A stretch of 64,000 nucleotides of DNA, taken from NCBI GenBank assembly GCA_015056735.1, contig SVFT01000001.1, positions 186,001-250,000 of the forward strand. Direction: 5' to 3'. Positions within the stretch are counted from its first letter, which is position 1. Each line of letters opens with the position of its first letter. Positions 50,598 through 59,957 of this stretch are shown piece by piece. The DNA is from Lachnospiraceae bacterium. GTDB lineage: Bacteria > Bacillota > Clostridia > Lachnospirales > Lachnospiraceae. The position numbers were made by a program, and so were the translations under genes. Under the pieces are notes generated by a model. It had not been told where the DNA came from. It worked only from the letters and a program-made list of their open reading frames with translations, and searched no databases.

Positions 50598-50752
50598 GGC
50601 GGATCAAGAAAAAGGTCCGGTGGACCTTTTTCCCGCCGAACCGACCGAGCAAGCCGTCCCGCCGGCTTGGGAGACAGAACCCGCTTGCGAAGCAAGCGGA
50701 TTCAAGTCCGTTCCTGCGCAAAAAAGGACATCCGAGTGGATGTCCTTCTTCG

Positions 50753-50837
50753 TGCAGGAAAAGGGACTTGAACCCTCATGAGCGCAATGCTCACACGGAC
50801 CTGAACCGTGCGCGTCTGCCAATTCCGCCATTCCTGC
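50753..50837 (-). tRNA. tRNA-Leu (anticodon CAG)
   Basis: GCAGGAATGGCGGAATTGGCAGACGCGCACGGTTCAGGTCCGTGTGAGCATTGCGCTCATGAGGGTTCAAGTCCCTTTCCTGCA; long variable arm. Confidence 0.95.
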
Positions 50838-51006
50838 ATGTATGTATTGTGCTATCACCGACGTTTATCTATCGGCGACTGTTATAATATAGCAAACTTA
50901 CAAACAATTTGCAAGTACTGATTTCGGACGATTGCATTTATCTTAAAATCAAAATAAGATACAAGAGAGAATATGTGTGAGATCCTATGCGGGAAGGAGA
51001 ATAACA

Positions 51007-52929
51007 GTGAAAAAGAAATGTGTGATATACCCGGTCATTGCAACGATCACACTGGCAGCTGCGACTGTTTTATCAGGCTGCGGCAGCAAGGAAGAGGAGC
51101 AGGCGGCACCGCCCGCAGTAAAAGAAGAGACCGCTAAGGAGACGGAAACCGCGCCGCAGGCGCAGGAGCCCGCCAAAGAGATCGAACCGGGCGATCATGT
51201 CCTTTTATCACCCGGAGCAGACATCGTTTATATCGTGGACGGCTCCGGCAGGAAAATTCGTGAATACGACCTGGAAGAGATCCGGAAATACCCGAATCTG
51301 GAGTCGTTTTATGTAAACTCATATTCGTTCGTCGGTGAGAAAGACGGTGTTCTTATTTTCTACGAGTCCAATCAGTATCCGTGGCGCGATGAATACGGCT
51401 GTGAGGTCTATGCCGTCGATACAAAGGAGCAGACGGTGACGATCCTTGATTCCGACGAGGGCGAAGGGATCGATATCAACCGGGCATCGCTCTATAAAGA
51501 TGCCGTCTATACGCTCCGGACAGAGGGCGGATCCTATCACGAGAATATGATCGAGGGCACGCCGGCATCAGGGCTTAAGGTCGGACGATCCCCATATGAT
51601 AAAGTCCTTTCGAAGATCTCGCGCGATCAATATGATCTCATCATGTCCGAGTTTGCCTATGAGAGAGGCAGCGTGACACAGAGCTTTACGGAAGCGGGCT
51701 ATCTCCTTGTATTTGACCAGTCCGGAGAGCAATACCTGAAACTCACATCCGATGGAAAGATGACGCCGCTCTCTTCCATGCCAAAGCGCAATGAAGTCGT
51801 CTGCCATTATGATGCATACGGGATCGTTTACGAGCACTATCAGGCAGAGGGTGAGCCGGATGCGAGCGGGATCTACTATCTGGATCTGCAGACGGATCAA
51901 AAGAAAAAACTGTTGGAATATGCTGCAGATCAGGCATATACCAATGTACTGACTTATCACGGCGGCCTTGTATACGTGGTGCAGGAAGATCAGTCCGAGT
52001 ACGGTCATTCCGGGTACCTTGTGGTGGCGATCGATCCGCAAACAGGGACGCGCACAGATCTTTTCACAGAAGAGGATACGCCTGGGATCGGCTATGAGGT
52101 TCGAGGCGGAGATGTCCGCAACGGGCTTCGGATCATCAGCGGCGATCTCTACTATCCTGCCATAGTCGGCAGCGACTTAAAATGGGTCCGCGTCGGAGAA
52201 AACGGTGAGGGGCGCGAAGACATCGGCTGCCCGATCCAGGAATTACCTTCACTCAAACTGGGGCAGATCACTTATGAGAGCGATGAGATCAAGTGTCCAT
52301 ATTGCGGGACGACTCTGTACCGGTTCTATGCCGAGTGCTTTAGAGTGAATGATGATGTATCGCCTGAATCCGCAAAGATCAATGCGGATCTGAAGGATGC
52401 GTTCTTAAAGTTCCCCGAGCAGGATCTGGAGTATCAGAAGACGCTGGAGCGTGACGACAGCGAATGCGAAGAGCATAAGGAATATCCGGATCAGTACGGC
52501 GAGACATACGAATCCAGAGTCGGCGAAGTAAAGATCATGAGGGATCGTTATCTGGTGGTCTATGAGAGCAGCTACTGGTACGGCGGCGGTGCGCACGGAC
52601 AGCCGGGCTTTGGCCAGTTTATGTATGACCTGAATACGGGCAGGCGTATGACGATACAGGACTTCTTCGATGGCAGCGAAGAAGATTTCAAGAAGCTCTG
52701 CGCGGAGAAGACCGTGGAAAATATGCAAAGCTACGGCGCAGAGGAGAGCCCGTATTTTGAGACGGATCCGGACATTGTATATCAGAGTGCATACGAGCAG
52801 AACGGATTCCTGTCACAGGTGGACTTCATGGAGGACGGCGTGTATCTGGTATATCCGCCTTATGAAATGGGACCGTTTGCGTCCGGTTTTATCGAAGTAA
52901 AGCTTCTGGATGATTCCGTTTACGATTAA
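51007..52929 (+). CDS. Lipoprotein with C-terminal RsiV/DUF3298-like domain
   Basis: Lipobox ATVLSGCG; C-terminal YESSYWYGGGAHGQPGFGQFMYDLNTGRRMTIQDFFDG. Confidence 0.75.
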   Translation: MKKKCVIYPVIATITLAAATVLSGCGSKEEEQAAPPAVKEETAKETETAPQAQEPAKEIEPGDHVLLSPGADIVYIVDGSGRKIREYDLEEIRKYPNLESFYVNSYSFVGEKDGVLIFYESNQYPWRDEYGCEVYAVDTKEQTVTILDSDEGEGIDINRASLYKDAVYTLRTEGGSYHENMIEGTPASGLKVGRSPYDKVLSKISRDQYDLIMSEFAYERGSVTQSFTEAGYLLVFDQSGEQYLKLTSDGKMTPLSSMPKRNEVVCHYDAYGIVYEHYQAEGEPDASGIYYLDLQTDQKKKLLEYAADQAYTNVLTYHGGLVYVVQEDQSEYGHSGYLVVAIDPQTGTRTDLFTEEDTPGIGYEVRGGDVRNGLRIISGDLYYPAIVGSDLKWVRVGENGEGREDIGCPIQELPSLKLGQITYESDEIKCPYCGTTLYRFYAECFRVNDDVSPESAKINADLKDAFLKFPEQDLEYQKTLERDDSECEEHKEYPDQYGETYESRVGEVKIMRDRYLVVYESSYWYGGGAHGQPGFGQFMYDLNTGRRMTIQDFFDGSEEDFKKLCAEKTVENMQSYGAEESPYFETDPDIVYQSAYEQNGFLSQVDFMEDGVYLVYPPYEMGPFASGFIEVKLLDDSVYD

Positions 52930-52956
52930 AGATAATTGATATATTCATGAAAAAGT

Positions 52957-52992
52957 GAAAGACTTCCGGCCGAAGTCTTTCATTTTTTTTGT
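52957..52992 (+). terminator. Intrinsic terminator
   Basis: GAAAGACTTCGGCC-type stem with a T tract (GTGAAAGACTTCCGGCCGAAGTCTTTCATTTTTTTT). Confidence 0.85.
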
Positions 52993-53071
52993 ATAAGTAT
53001 TGATTTTCAACAAAAAGATAGGAATAATGAAAGAAAACGCTTTAATACGATAAAGACAAGAGGGGAATACC

Positions 53072-53878
53072 ATGTGGCAGAAAAATTGTTACAGGATCGT
53101 CGTAAAGGTCGGTACCTCCACGCTCACGCATGACTCGGGTGCGGCAAATCTGCACAGCATCGAGCGTCTGGTGCGTGTGCTCGCGGATCTGGAGGGCTAC
53201 GGTCATGAAGTGATCCTGGTATCGTCCGGCGCGATCGCGATCGGCAAGTCCAAACTGAATCTGCAAAAGCGTCCGACGGAGCTTCGCATGAAGCAGGCAA
53301 CGGCAGCGGTCGGACAGTGCAGACTGATGCATCTGTATGATCAGTTTTTCGGAGAATACAACAGGGGTGTCGCACAGATCCTGCTGACGGATGAGGATGT
53401 GGCGGATCCTGTCAGGAGAGAACATTTAAGCGGTACGTTTGCGGCGCTTCTTGAACTGGGCGTGATCCCGATCGTCAACGAGAATGACTCGGTCTCCTCG
53501 GCCGAGATTGAGACGGGTGCCCAGAAAGTACTCGGTGATAACGATACGCTGTCCGCGATCGTGGCAAAACTGTGCAACGCGGACATACTGATCCTCTTAT
53601 CGGATATTGATGGGCTCTATGATGCGGATCCGCATACCGATCCAGATGCAAAGATGATCCATACCGTCAACGATATCGCGAAAGTGGAAGGTCTCGCAGG
53701 CGGCGTCGGCACCTGGAGAGGTACCGGCGGCATGATCACGAAGATCCAGGCTGCAAAGATTGCAACGCAGGCAGGCTGCGATATGGTCATTTCCAATGGC
53801 TCCAAGCCTGATCTGATCTATGATATCGTGGCTGGAAAAGAAGTCGGCACAAGATTTCTGGCACAGAAGGATGTGTAA
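53072..53878 (+). CDS. proB: Glutamate 5-kinase
   Basis: RIVVKVGTSTLTHDSG...LSDIDGLYDADPHTDPDAKMIHTV...GVGTWRGTGGMITKIQAAKIAT. Confidence 0.95.
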   Translation: MWQKNCYRIVVKVGTSTLTHDSGAANLHSIERLVRVLADLEGYGHEVILVSSGAIAIGKSKLNLQKRPTELRMKQATAAVGQCRLMHLYDQFFGEYNRGVAQILLTDEDVADPVRREHLSGTFAALLELGVIPIVNENDSVSSAEIETGAQKVLGDNDTLSAIVAKLCNADILILLSDIDGLYDADPHTDPDAKMIHTVNDIAKVEGLAGGVGTWRGTGGMITKIQAAKIATQAGCDMVISNGSKPDLIYDIVAGKEVGTRFLAQKDV

Positions 53879-53912
53879 GACGGCGAAAATGCTTTGAGAT
53901 GGGGAGAAAACG

Positions 53913-55163
53913 ATGACAGTACTGGAGCAACAGGGCGAGCAGGCGCGCGTGGCTGCAAAGAGACTTGCCACTGCGTCAACAAGGCGCAAAAACAAAGCGC
54001 TTCTTAGCATGGCGGAAGCAATCGGCTTACGAAGAAAAGAATGGCTGGCGGCCAATGAAGTTGACATAACAAAGGCGAGAGAAGACGGTATGAGTGAACC
54101 GATGCTTGATCGCCTGAAGCTGACGGATGCGCGTATTGACGGGATCATCCGGGGGATCCGCGAAGTCGTGGAGTTGCCGGATCCGATCGGCTGTGAATAC
54201 GATGAAGTGATCCGTCCGAATGGCCTCAAGATCGTAAAAAGGAGTGTGCCGCTCGGCGTGATCGCCATCATCTATGAAGCACGTCCGAATGTCACGGTAG
54301 ATGCCGCGGCGCTGACGCTGAAGTCCGGCAACGCCGTGATCCTAAGAGGCGGCAAAGAAGCGATCGAATCAAACAAAGCCGTCATAAAGATCATGCGCGC
54401 TGCGATCGAAGCGGCCGGTCTTCCTGCCGACTGCGTTCAGCTCGTTGCAAGCACGGACCGTGAGAGTGCAAATGAACTGATGCATCTTAATCAGTACGTG
54501 GATGTACTGATCCCGCGAGGCGGACGGGGACTAATCAGGAGCGTGGTGGCAAACGCAGGGGTTCCGGTCATTCGGACGGGAGAGGGTGTATGCCATGTCT
54601 ATATTGACGAAGATGCCGATCTTGAGATGGGAGCGAAAATCCTTTATAACGCCAAGTGTCAGCGCCCGAGCGTATGTAACGCGGCAGAATGCGTGATCGT
54701 GCATGAGAGCGTTCTGGAGGCTTTTTTCAAGGAGGCACTGCCGCTTCTTGATGAGAAAAAGACGATCCTTCGATGTGACGAGCGCGCCCTTGCGGTCCTT
54801 GGCGACAGGGCTGTTCCTGCGACGGAAGAAGACTGGGATACGGAATACGGTAACTATACATTGGCTGTTAAGACGGTCGACAGTCTTGAGGAGGCAATCG
54901 CTTTTATCGATGCCCATACGACAGGACACTCCGAGGCGATCGTGACAGAAAACGATGAGCATGCGGCAGAGTTTTTGAACCGCATTGACGCGGCGGCAGT
55001 CTATGTGAATGCTTCGACGAGGTTTACAGACGGAGGAGAATTCGGTCTGGGCGCGGAGATCGGCATCTCAACGCAGAAGATGCATGCCCGCGGACCGATG
55101 GGACTGAAAGAACTGACGTCTTACAAATATGTTGTTGTCGGCGCAGGACAGGTCAGAGAATGA
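53913..55163 (+). CDS. proA: Gamma-glutamyl phosphate reductase
   Basis: VPLGVIAIIYEARPNVTVDAAALTLKSGNAVILRGGKEA...HARGPMGLKELTSYKYVV. Confidence 0.96.
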   Translation: MTVLEQQGEQARVAAKRLATASTRRKNKALLSMAEAIGLRRKEWLAANEVDITKAREDGMSEPMLDRLKLTDARIDGIIRGIREVVELPDPIGCEYDEVIRPNGLKIVKRSVPLGVIAIIYEARPNVTVDAAALTLKSGNAVILRGGKEAIESNKAVIKIMRAAIEAAGLPADCVQLVASTDRESANELMHLNQYVDVLIPRGGRGLIRSVVANAGVPVIRTGEGVCHVYIDEDADLEMGAKILYNAKCQRPSVCNAAECVIVHESVLEAFFKEALPLLDEKKTILRCDERALAVLGDRAVPATEEDWDTEYGNYTLAVKTVDSLEEAIAFIDAHTTGHSEAIVTENDEHAAEFLNRIDAAAVYVNASTRFTDGGEFGLGAEIGISTQKMHARGPMGLKELTSYKYVVVGAGQVRE

Positions 55164-55228
55164 AGAGGTTTACATAACGCCATTAAACCACAAGCAGACA
55201 CACTGTTTACATAAAACTACAGGAGAAT

Positions 55229-56041
55229 ATGAAAATGACTACATACGGGTTTATCGGATGCGGCAATATGGGCGGTGCGCTCGCGCGCGCGGTCTGCCGC
55301 AGGACCGATCCGAAAGATGTGTATCTTGCAAACAGGAGCCGAGAGAAGGCGGAAACACTGGCAAAGGAGCTTGGCGCGAATGTCTCTTCTAATGAGACGA
55401 TCGCGCGGGAGTGTGACTATATCTTTCTTGGCGTGAAGCCGCAGATGATGGAGGAGATGCTGTGCGGCATTCGCTCTTTTCTCAAGGAAAGGAAGACTGT
55501 GCCGGTCCTTGTGACGATGGCGGCGGCGCTTGCAATCGGGGATATCAGGCGGATGGCGGATACGGATTGTCACATCATCCGGATCATGCCCAATACGCCC
55601 GTTTCCGTGGGAGAAGGCGTGATCCTTTATACATGTGATGAGGCTGTTACGGATGATGAGAAAAGGAGCCTGCTCGATGTCCTTTCCGATGCCGGAATGT
55701 GCGTCGAGATGCCGGAGAAGCTGATCGATGCGGGAAGTGCTCTTTCGGGGTGCGGGCCGGCGTTTGCGCAGATGTTTATCGAAGGCCTTGCGGACGGTGC
55801 CGTTGCCTGCGGCGTTCCGAGAGCCGATGCGACAAGACTTGCGGCGCAGATGCTTCTAGGCAGCGCGAAGCTTACGATCGAATCAGGCAAGAGCCCCGGA
55901 ACACTCAAAGAAGAAGTCTGCTCGCCTGGCGGGACCACGATTCAAGGCGTACGCGTTCTGGAAGAGCGTGCTTTCGGCGGCGCGGCAATGGATGCCGTGA
56001 TCGCTGCGTATGAGAAGACGATTCGGCTGAAAGCGAAATAG
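55229..56041 (+). CDS. proC: Pyrroline-5-carboxylate reductase
   Basis: GFIGCGNMGGALARAV...IIRIMPNTPVSVGEG...SGCGPAFAQMFIEGLADGAVACGV...SPGGTTIQGVRVLEE. Confidence 0.95.
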   Translation: MKMTTYGFIGCGNMGGALARAVCRRTDPKDVYLANRSREKAETLAKELGANVSSNETIARECDYIFLGVKPQMMEEMLCGIRSFLKERKTVPVLVTMAAALAIGDIRRMADTDCHIIRIMPNTPVSVGEGVILYTCDEAVTDDEKRSLLDVLSDAGMCVEMPEKLIDAGSALSGCGPAFAQMFIEGLADGAVACGVPRADATRLAAQMLLGSAKLTIESGKSPGTLKEEVCSPGGTTIQGVRVLEERAFGGAAMDAVIAAYEKTIRLKAK

Positions 56042-56123
56042 ACACATGATACAAGCTAGTTGACATAACATGGAGGACGAAATATAGGACAGTTGGCATA
56101 ACGTAGAATCAAGGAGGGTATAT

Positions 56124-57251
56124 ATGGGCGAAAGATCCAAAGTTTACTTTACAGATTTCAGAACCATGATCGGAACGCCGCTTACGGCAAAACTGCAGAA
56201 ACTGATCAGAAAGGCAGGTATCGGCGAGATCGACATGGATGGCAAGTTCGTTGCGATCAAGATGCATTTCGGAGAGCTGGGCAACCTCGCGTACATCCGC
56301 CCGAACTATGCAAAGGCGGTCGCGGATGTGGTGAAGGAACTCGGCGGGCAGCCTTTTCTCACAGACTGTAATACACTCTATCCGGGCAGCCGTAAAAATG
56401 CGCTCGATCATATGACCTGCGCGGAACTGAACGGGTTTAACTCCATCACGACGGGATGCCATGTGATCATCGGAGACGGCCTTCGCGGCACGGACGAGAT
56501 CGAAGTGCCCATTGAAGGTGGTGAGATCTTCAAGACCGCACTCATCGGACGAGCGGTCATGGATGCGGATGTCTTCATCTCGCTTACACACTTTAAAGGG
56601 CATGAAGAAGCGGGCTTTGGCGGTACGATCAAGAACATCGGCATGGGCTGCGGAAGCCGTGCAGGCAAGATGCAGCAGCACATGGACGGAAAGCCGCATG
56701 TGATCGAATCGAAATGTCGCAAGTGCGGACGCTGCGCAAAGGAGTGCGGCTCCGATGCAATCGATTACAAGAACGGCACCGCGCATATCGACCAGGACAT
56801 CTGCAAAGGATGCGGGCGTTGTATCGGCGCCTGTGCGTTTGATGCGATCGAGAACAACAACTGGGATGCGGCGGAGAATCTGGGCCGAAGAATGGCAGAG
56901 TATACGAAGGCCGTTGTTGACGGCAGGCCCTGTTTTCACATATCACTCGTACAGGACATCTCGCCTAACTGCGACTGCCATGGAGAAAATGATGCGCCCA
57001 TCCTGCCTGATGTCGGTATGCTGGCATCGTTTGACCCCGTTGCGCTTGATCAGGCATGCGTCGACCTTTGCGAGAAGCAGGAGCCGATCCGCAACTCGCA
57101 GCTTGGCGATCACTTGGCGCGCCCTGACTGGCACCATCACCACGAACACTTTAAGGACAACAACCCGAATGTAGCCTGGAAAGAGACACTTGAACACTCG
57201 GAAAAGATTGGTATCGGAACGCGCGAGTATGATCTGATTGTGGTAAAATAA
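56124..57251 (+). CDS. DUF362-like protein with two 4Fe-4S ferredoxin motifs
   Basis: CRKCGRCAKECGSDAI and CKGCGRCIGACAFDAI; N-terminal DUF362-like KMHFGELGNLAYIRP. Confidence 0.88.
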   Translation: MGERSKVYFTDFRTMIGTPLTAKLQKLIRKAGIGEIDMDGKFVAIKMHFGELGNLAYIRPNYAKAVADVVKELGGQPFLTDCNTLYPGSRKNALDHMTCAELNGFNSITTGCHVIIGDGLRGTDEIEVPIEGGEIFKTALIGRAVMDADVFISLTHFKGHEEAGFGGTIKNIGMGCGSRAGKMQQHMDGKPHVIESKCRKCGRCAKECGSDAIDYKNGTAHIDQDICKGCGRCIGACAFDAIENNNWDAAENLGRRMAEYTKAVVDGRPCFHISLVQDISPNCDCHGENDAPILPDVGMLASFDPVALDQACVDLCEKQEPIRNSQLGDHLARPDWHHHHEHFKDNNPNVAWKETLEHSEKIGIGTREYDLIVVK

Positions 57252-57291
57252 AAACAAGAGTAATACTTCGTTTGAAGGAGCATGGCCGCTT

Positions 57292-59298
57292 ATGGACAAA
57301 CCGCTTTTTTCCGAAGAGATCAAAAGTGTATATGAGCATTCGGCGATCCCGCTTGCCGTGTATTATGTGGAAGGGGGACGTTTTCAGACCTATCTTGTTT
57401 CCGACGGCTTTTGCAGGGCCTATGAGACAACAAGAGAAGATTTGGTCATGCGTTTGAACGGAGCCGATCCGTTCGTTAACATCCTCGAGAAGCAGGAGAT
57501 GGCCGAGGCCGTACGCGACTTTTCGGATTATGATGCCGAGTATAACATCGTCTTCCATGAGTATGTCGGCCCGAACAGGCGGCTGATCACGGTGCATGCC
57601 ATCGGTAATCACGAGTATACGCCGGATGGCAGGCGATACAGTGTCATTCGTTATCACGAGCTGTCGGATATCGCGCAGCGCAAATTGTTCCGTAATGAAG
57701 AGGAGCAGCTGCACATGGCACTCGACGGCCTTTCGCGAGATTTTGACGTAATCTGGCTGATTGACTGTAATGACCATACGATCACGCTTCTGCAGAGCAA
57801 GCAGGGTGTCGGTGTCGTGCAGGGCGCAGTTGAGGATGCAAGGAAGCTGGGTGTCTATGAGAATGCCGTGGCAGGCCTTATCAAAACAAGGATCGTGGAA
57901 GAAGATCGTGAACGCCTTTCGAAGCAGCTTTCGTTTGAGGAGCTTGAGAAAAATGTTCCGGAGACCGGCGTTTATTCCTGTAATTACAGGCAGCACGACG
58001 AGAAAGGCGGCTACCGCTATCTTCAGATGTGCTTTGCAAAAGCGGAGTGGAACGGTGTTCGTAACTTTATCGTCGGCATCCGTAACGTTGAGAGCATGAT
58101 CAGGCAGCAGCTTGAGAACCAGCGTAAACTGGAAGAAGCGCTTGAACGGGCGGAAGCGGCAACAAAGGCAAAGTCAGCTTTTCTCTTTAATATGAGCCAT
58201 GATATTCGAACGCCGCTCAATGCGATCCTCGGCTTTGTCAAGCTTGCACGCGAGAAGAAAGATTCCGACGGCAAGCTTGAAGACTATCTGGACAAGATCA
58301 GTATTTCCGGTGAGCATCTTTTAAGCATCTTAAATGAAGTGCTTGAGATGGCGAGGATTGAGAACAACCGTCTGGTGATTACTACGGATCTCTACAGTAT
58401 GGACCTCTTTCTGTCCGATTGTAAGATGATGATGGAAGGGGAGATGAAGAAAAAGAATCTCACGCTTGTGACCGAGCGTGATCTTCCCTACCCGTATCTG
58501 TATTTCGACCGTGAGCATATGCTGGAGGTCTGCATAAACATTCTTTCCAATGCCGTGAAGTATACACCGCCCGGCGGAACGATCCGCGTCAGCACGGTGG
58601 AACTTCCCGGCGATACGCTGAATGAGCGGATCGTGGAATTCGTCATAGAAGATACCGGATGCGGCATGAGCGAAGATTTTGTCGAGCATGCATTTGACGC
58701 TTTCGAACGCGAGCGCACCCAGCATGGGTCGGGGGTACCGGGTACCGGCCTGGGTCTTGCCATTGTAAAGCGACTGGTTGATCTGATGGGCGGTACGATC
58801 AGGATCGAGAGTAAGCTTGGTGTCGGAACGAAGGTCATCATGCGTCTGCCGATGAAGATCGGTCTGGAGTCCGAAAAGAAGGCGGAACAGACAGGCGTTG
58901 ATATCTCTGTGATCCCGGCGGGAATGAAGATCCTTCTTGCGGAGGATAATGAACTGAATGCGGAGATTGCGATCGAACTTCTGAGTGATCGCGGATTTCA
59001 GGTCGATCTTGCCGAGAACGGCGCGGTCTGCCTTGAAAAGTATGCTTCCGCACCGGTTGGCACGTATGATGTAATCCTCATGGATGTGCAGATGCCGGTC
59101 ATGGACGGCTATACCGCAACGAAGCAGATCAGGCAGTTGGATGCACGCCGTGCCATGATCCCCATTATCGCGATGACAGCGAATGCGTTTAAAGAGGATG
59201 TGGAGAAGGCGATGGCGGCCGGAATGGATCGTCATGTGGCGAAACCGATCGATGTTACGAAGCTGGAAGAGGCGCTGGTTTCGGTGCTGAAAAGATAG
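57292..59298 (+). CDS. Hybrid histidine kinase with receiver domain
   Basis: H-box FLFNMSHDIRTPLNAILGF; HATPase motifs; C-terminal REC DVILMDVQMPVMDGYTATKQIR. No obvious TM. Confidence 0.92.
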   Translation: MDKPLFSEEIKSVYEHSAIPLAVYYVEGGRFQTYLVSDGFCRAYETTREDLVMRLNGADPFVNILEKQEMAEAVRDFSDYDAEYNIVFHEYVGPNRRLITVHAIGNHEYTPDGRRYSVIRYHELSDIAQRKLFRNEEEQLHMALDGLSRDFDVIWLIDCNDHTITLLQSKQGVGVVQGAVEDARKLGVYENAVAGLIKTRIVEEDRERLSKQLSFEELEKNVPETGVYSCNYRQHDEKGGYRYLQMCFAKAEWNGVRNFIVGIRNVESMIRQQLENQRKLEEALERAEAATKAKSAFLFNMSHDIRTPLNAILGFVKLAREKKDSDGKLEDYLDKISISGEHLLSILNEVLEMARIENNRLVITTDLYSMDLFLSDCKMMMEGEMKKKNLTLVTERDLPYPYLYFDREHMLEVCINILSNAVKYTPPGGTIRVSTVELPGDTLNERIVEFVIEDTGCGMSEDFVEHAFDAFERERTQHGSGVPGTGLGLAIVKRLVDLMGGTIRIESKLGVGTKVIMRLPMKIGLESEKKAEQTGVDISVIPAGMKILLAEDNELNAEIAIELLSDRGFQVDLAENGAVCLEKYASAPVGTYDVILMDVQMPVMDGYTATKQIRQLDARRAMIPIIAMTANAFKEDVEKAMAAGMDRHVAKPIDVTKLEEALVSVLKR

Positions 59299-59376
59299 AA
59301 TAAAATTTTTCGATTTATAGGTTGACTTTCAACAATTCGGATGCTAATATATTACTTGCGTCACGAATATGTGAAT

Positions 59377-59460
59377 GCGGAAGTGTCGGAATTGGCAGAC
59401 GAGCAAGACTAAGGATCTTGTGACGGTTACGTCGTGTGGGTTCAAGTCCCATCTTCCGCA
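59377..59460 (+). tRNA. tRNA-Leu (anticodon AAG)
   Basis: GCGGAAGTGTCGGAATTGGCAGACGAGCAAGACTAAGGATCTTGTGACGGTTACGTCGTGTGGGTTCAAGTCCCATCTTCCGCA. Confidence 0.94.
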
Positions 59461-59473
59461 GGTGAAAAGAAAA

Positions 59474-59505
59474 AGCACGGGAAAGTATCCCGTGCTTTTT
59501 TCTTT
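59474..59505 (+). terminator. Intrinsic terminator after tRNA-Leu
   Basis: AAAAAGCACGGGA-AAGTA-TCCCGTGCTTTTTT. Confidence 0.85.
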
Positions 59506-59557
59506 TGACCGAAGGAAGCGGGATTTGAACCCAGTGGGTTCATCTCCGCTTCGCTCC

Positions 59558-59749
59558 GGTCGGCGCAAAGCCGTTCTACGTTCCACTTCGGTCGGTGCTA
59601 AACACTCGTCCCCCGGACGAGTAGCACCCCCCGGACCTCGAGCGCCCCATCTTCCGCAGGTCGGCGCAAAACCGTTCTACGTTCCACTTCGGTCGGTGCT
59701 AAACACTCGTCCCCCGGACGAGTAGCACCCCCCGGACCTCGTGCGCCCC
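59558..59749 (+). repeat. Tandem ~90-bp direct repeat downstream of tRNA-Leu, offset 101 bp
   Basis: GGTCGGCGCAAA(G/A)CCGTTCTACGTTCCACTTCGGTCGGTGCTAAACACTCGTCCCCCGGACGAGTAGCACCCCCCGGACCTCG(A/T)GCGCCC, two copies. Confidence 0.85.
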
Positions 59750-59957
59750 CGCCTTTATCTCATACAGATTCTTATCAGCGTTCTTGCGAATTTTTTTGAT
59801 CAAGATTACAATTTAAAGCAGAGGAGGGGAAATTTTGTCTGCTATAACAACCAGAGGAAGAACGATGATGAGGATTAGGATTAGGAAACGACTCGTGATA
59901 ACGGCCATGATGCCGATCATAGCGGCGGCGCTGGTAGGGTTTTCGGGAGAAAAGAAA

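Noticed and set aside
50604-50858. 84-aa ORF (MAELADAHGSGPCEHCAHEGSSPFSC...)
   Set aside because: Spurious translation of tRNA-Leu and its duplicated ends.
59375-59725. 116-aa ORF MRKCRNWQTSKTKDLVTVTSCGFKSHLPQ...
   Set aside because: Spurious translation through tRNA-Leu and downstream repeats.
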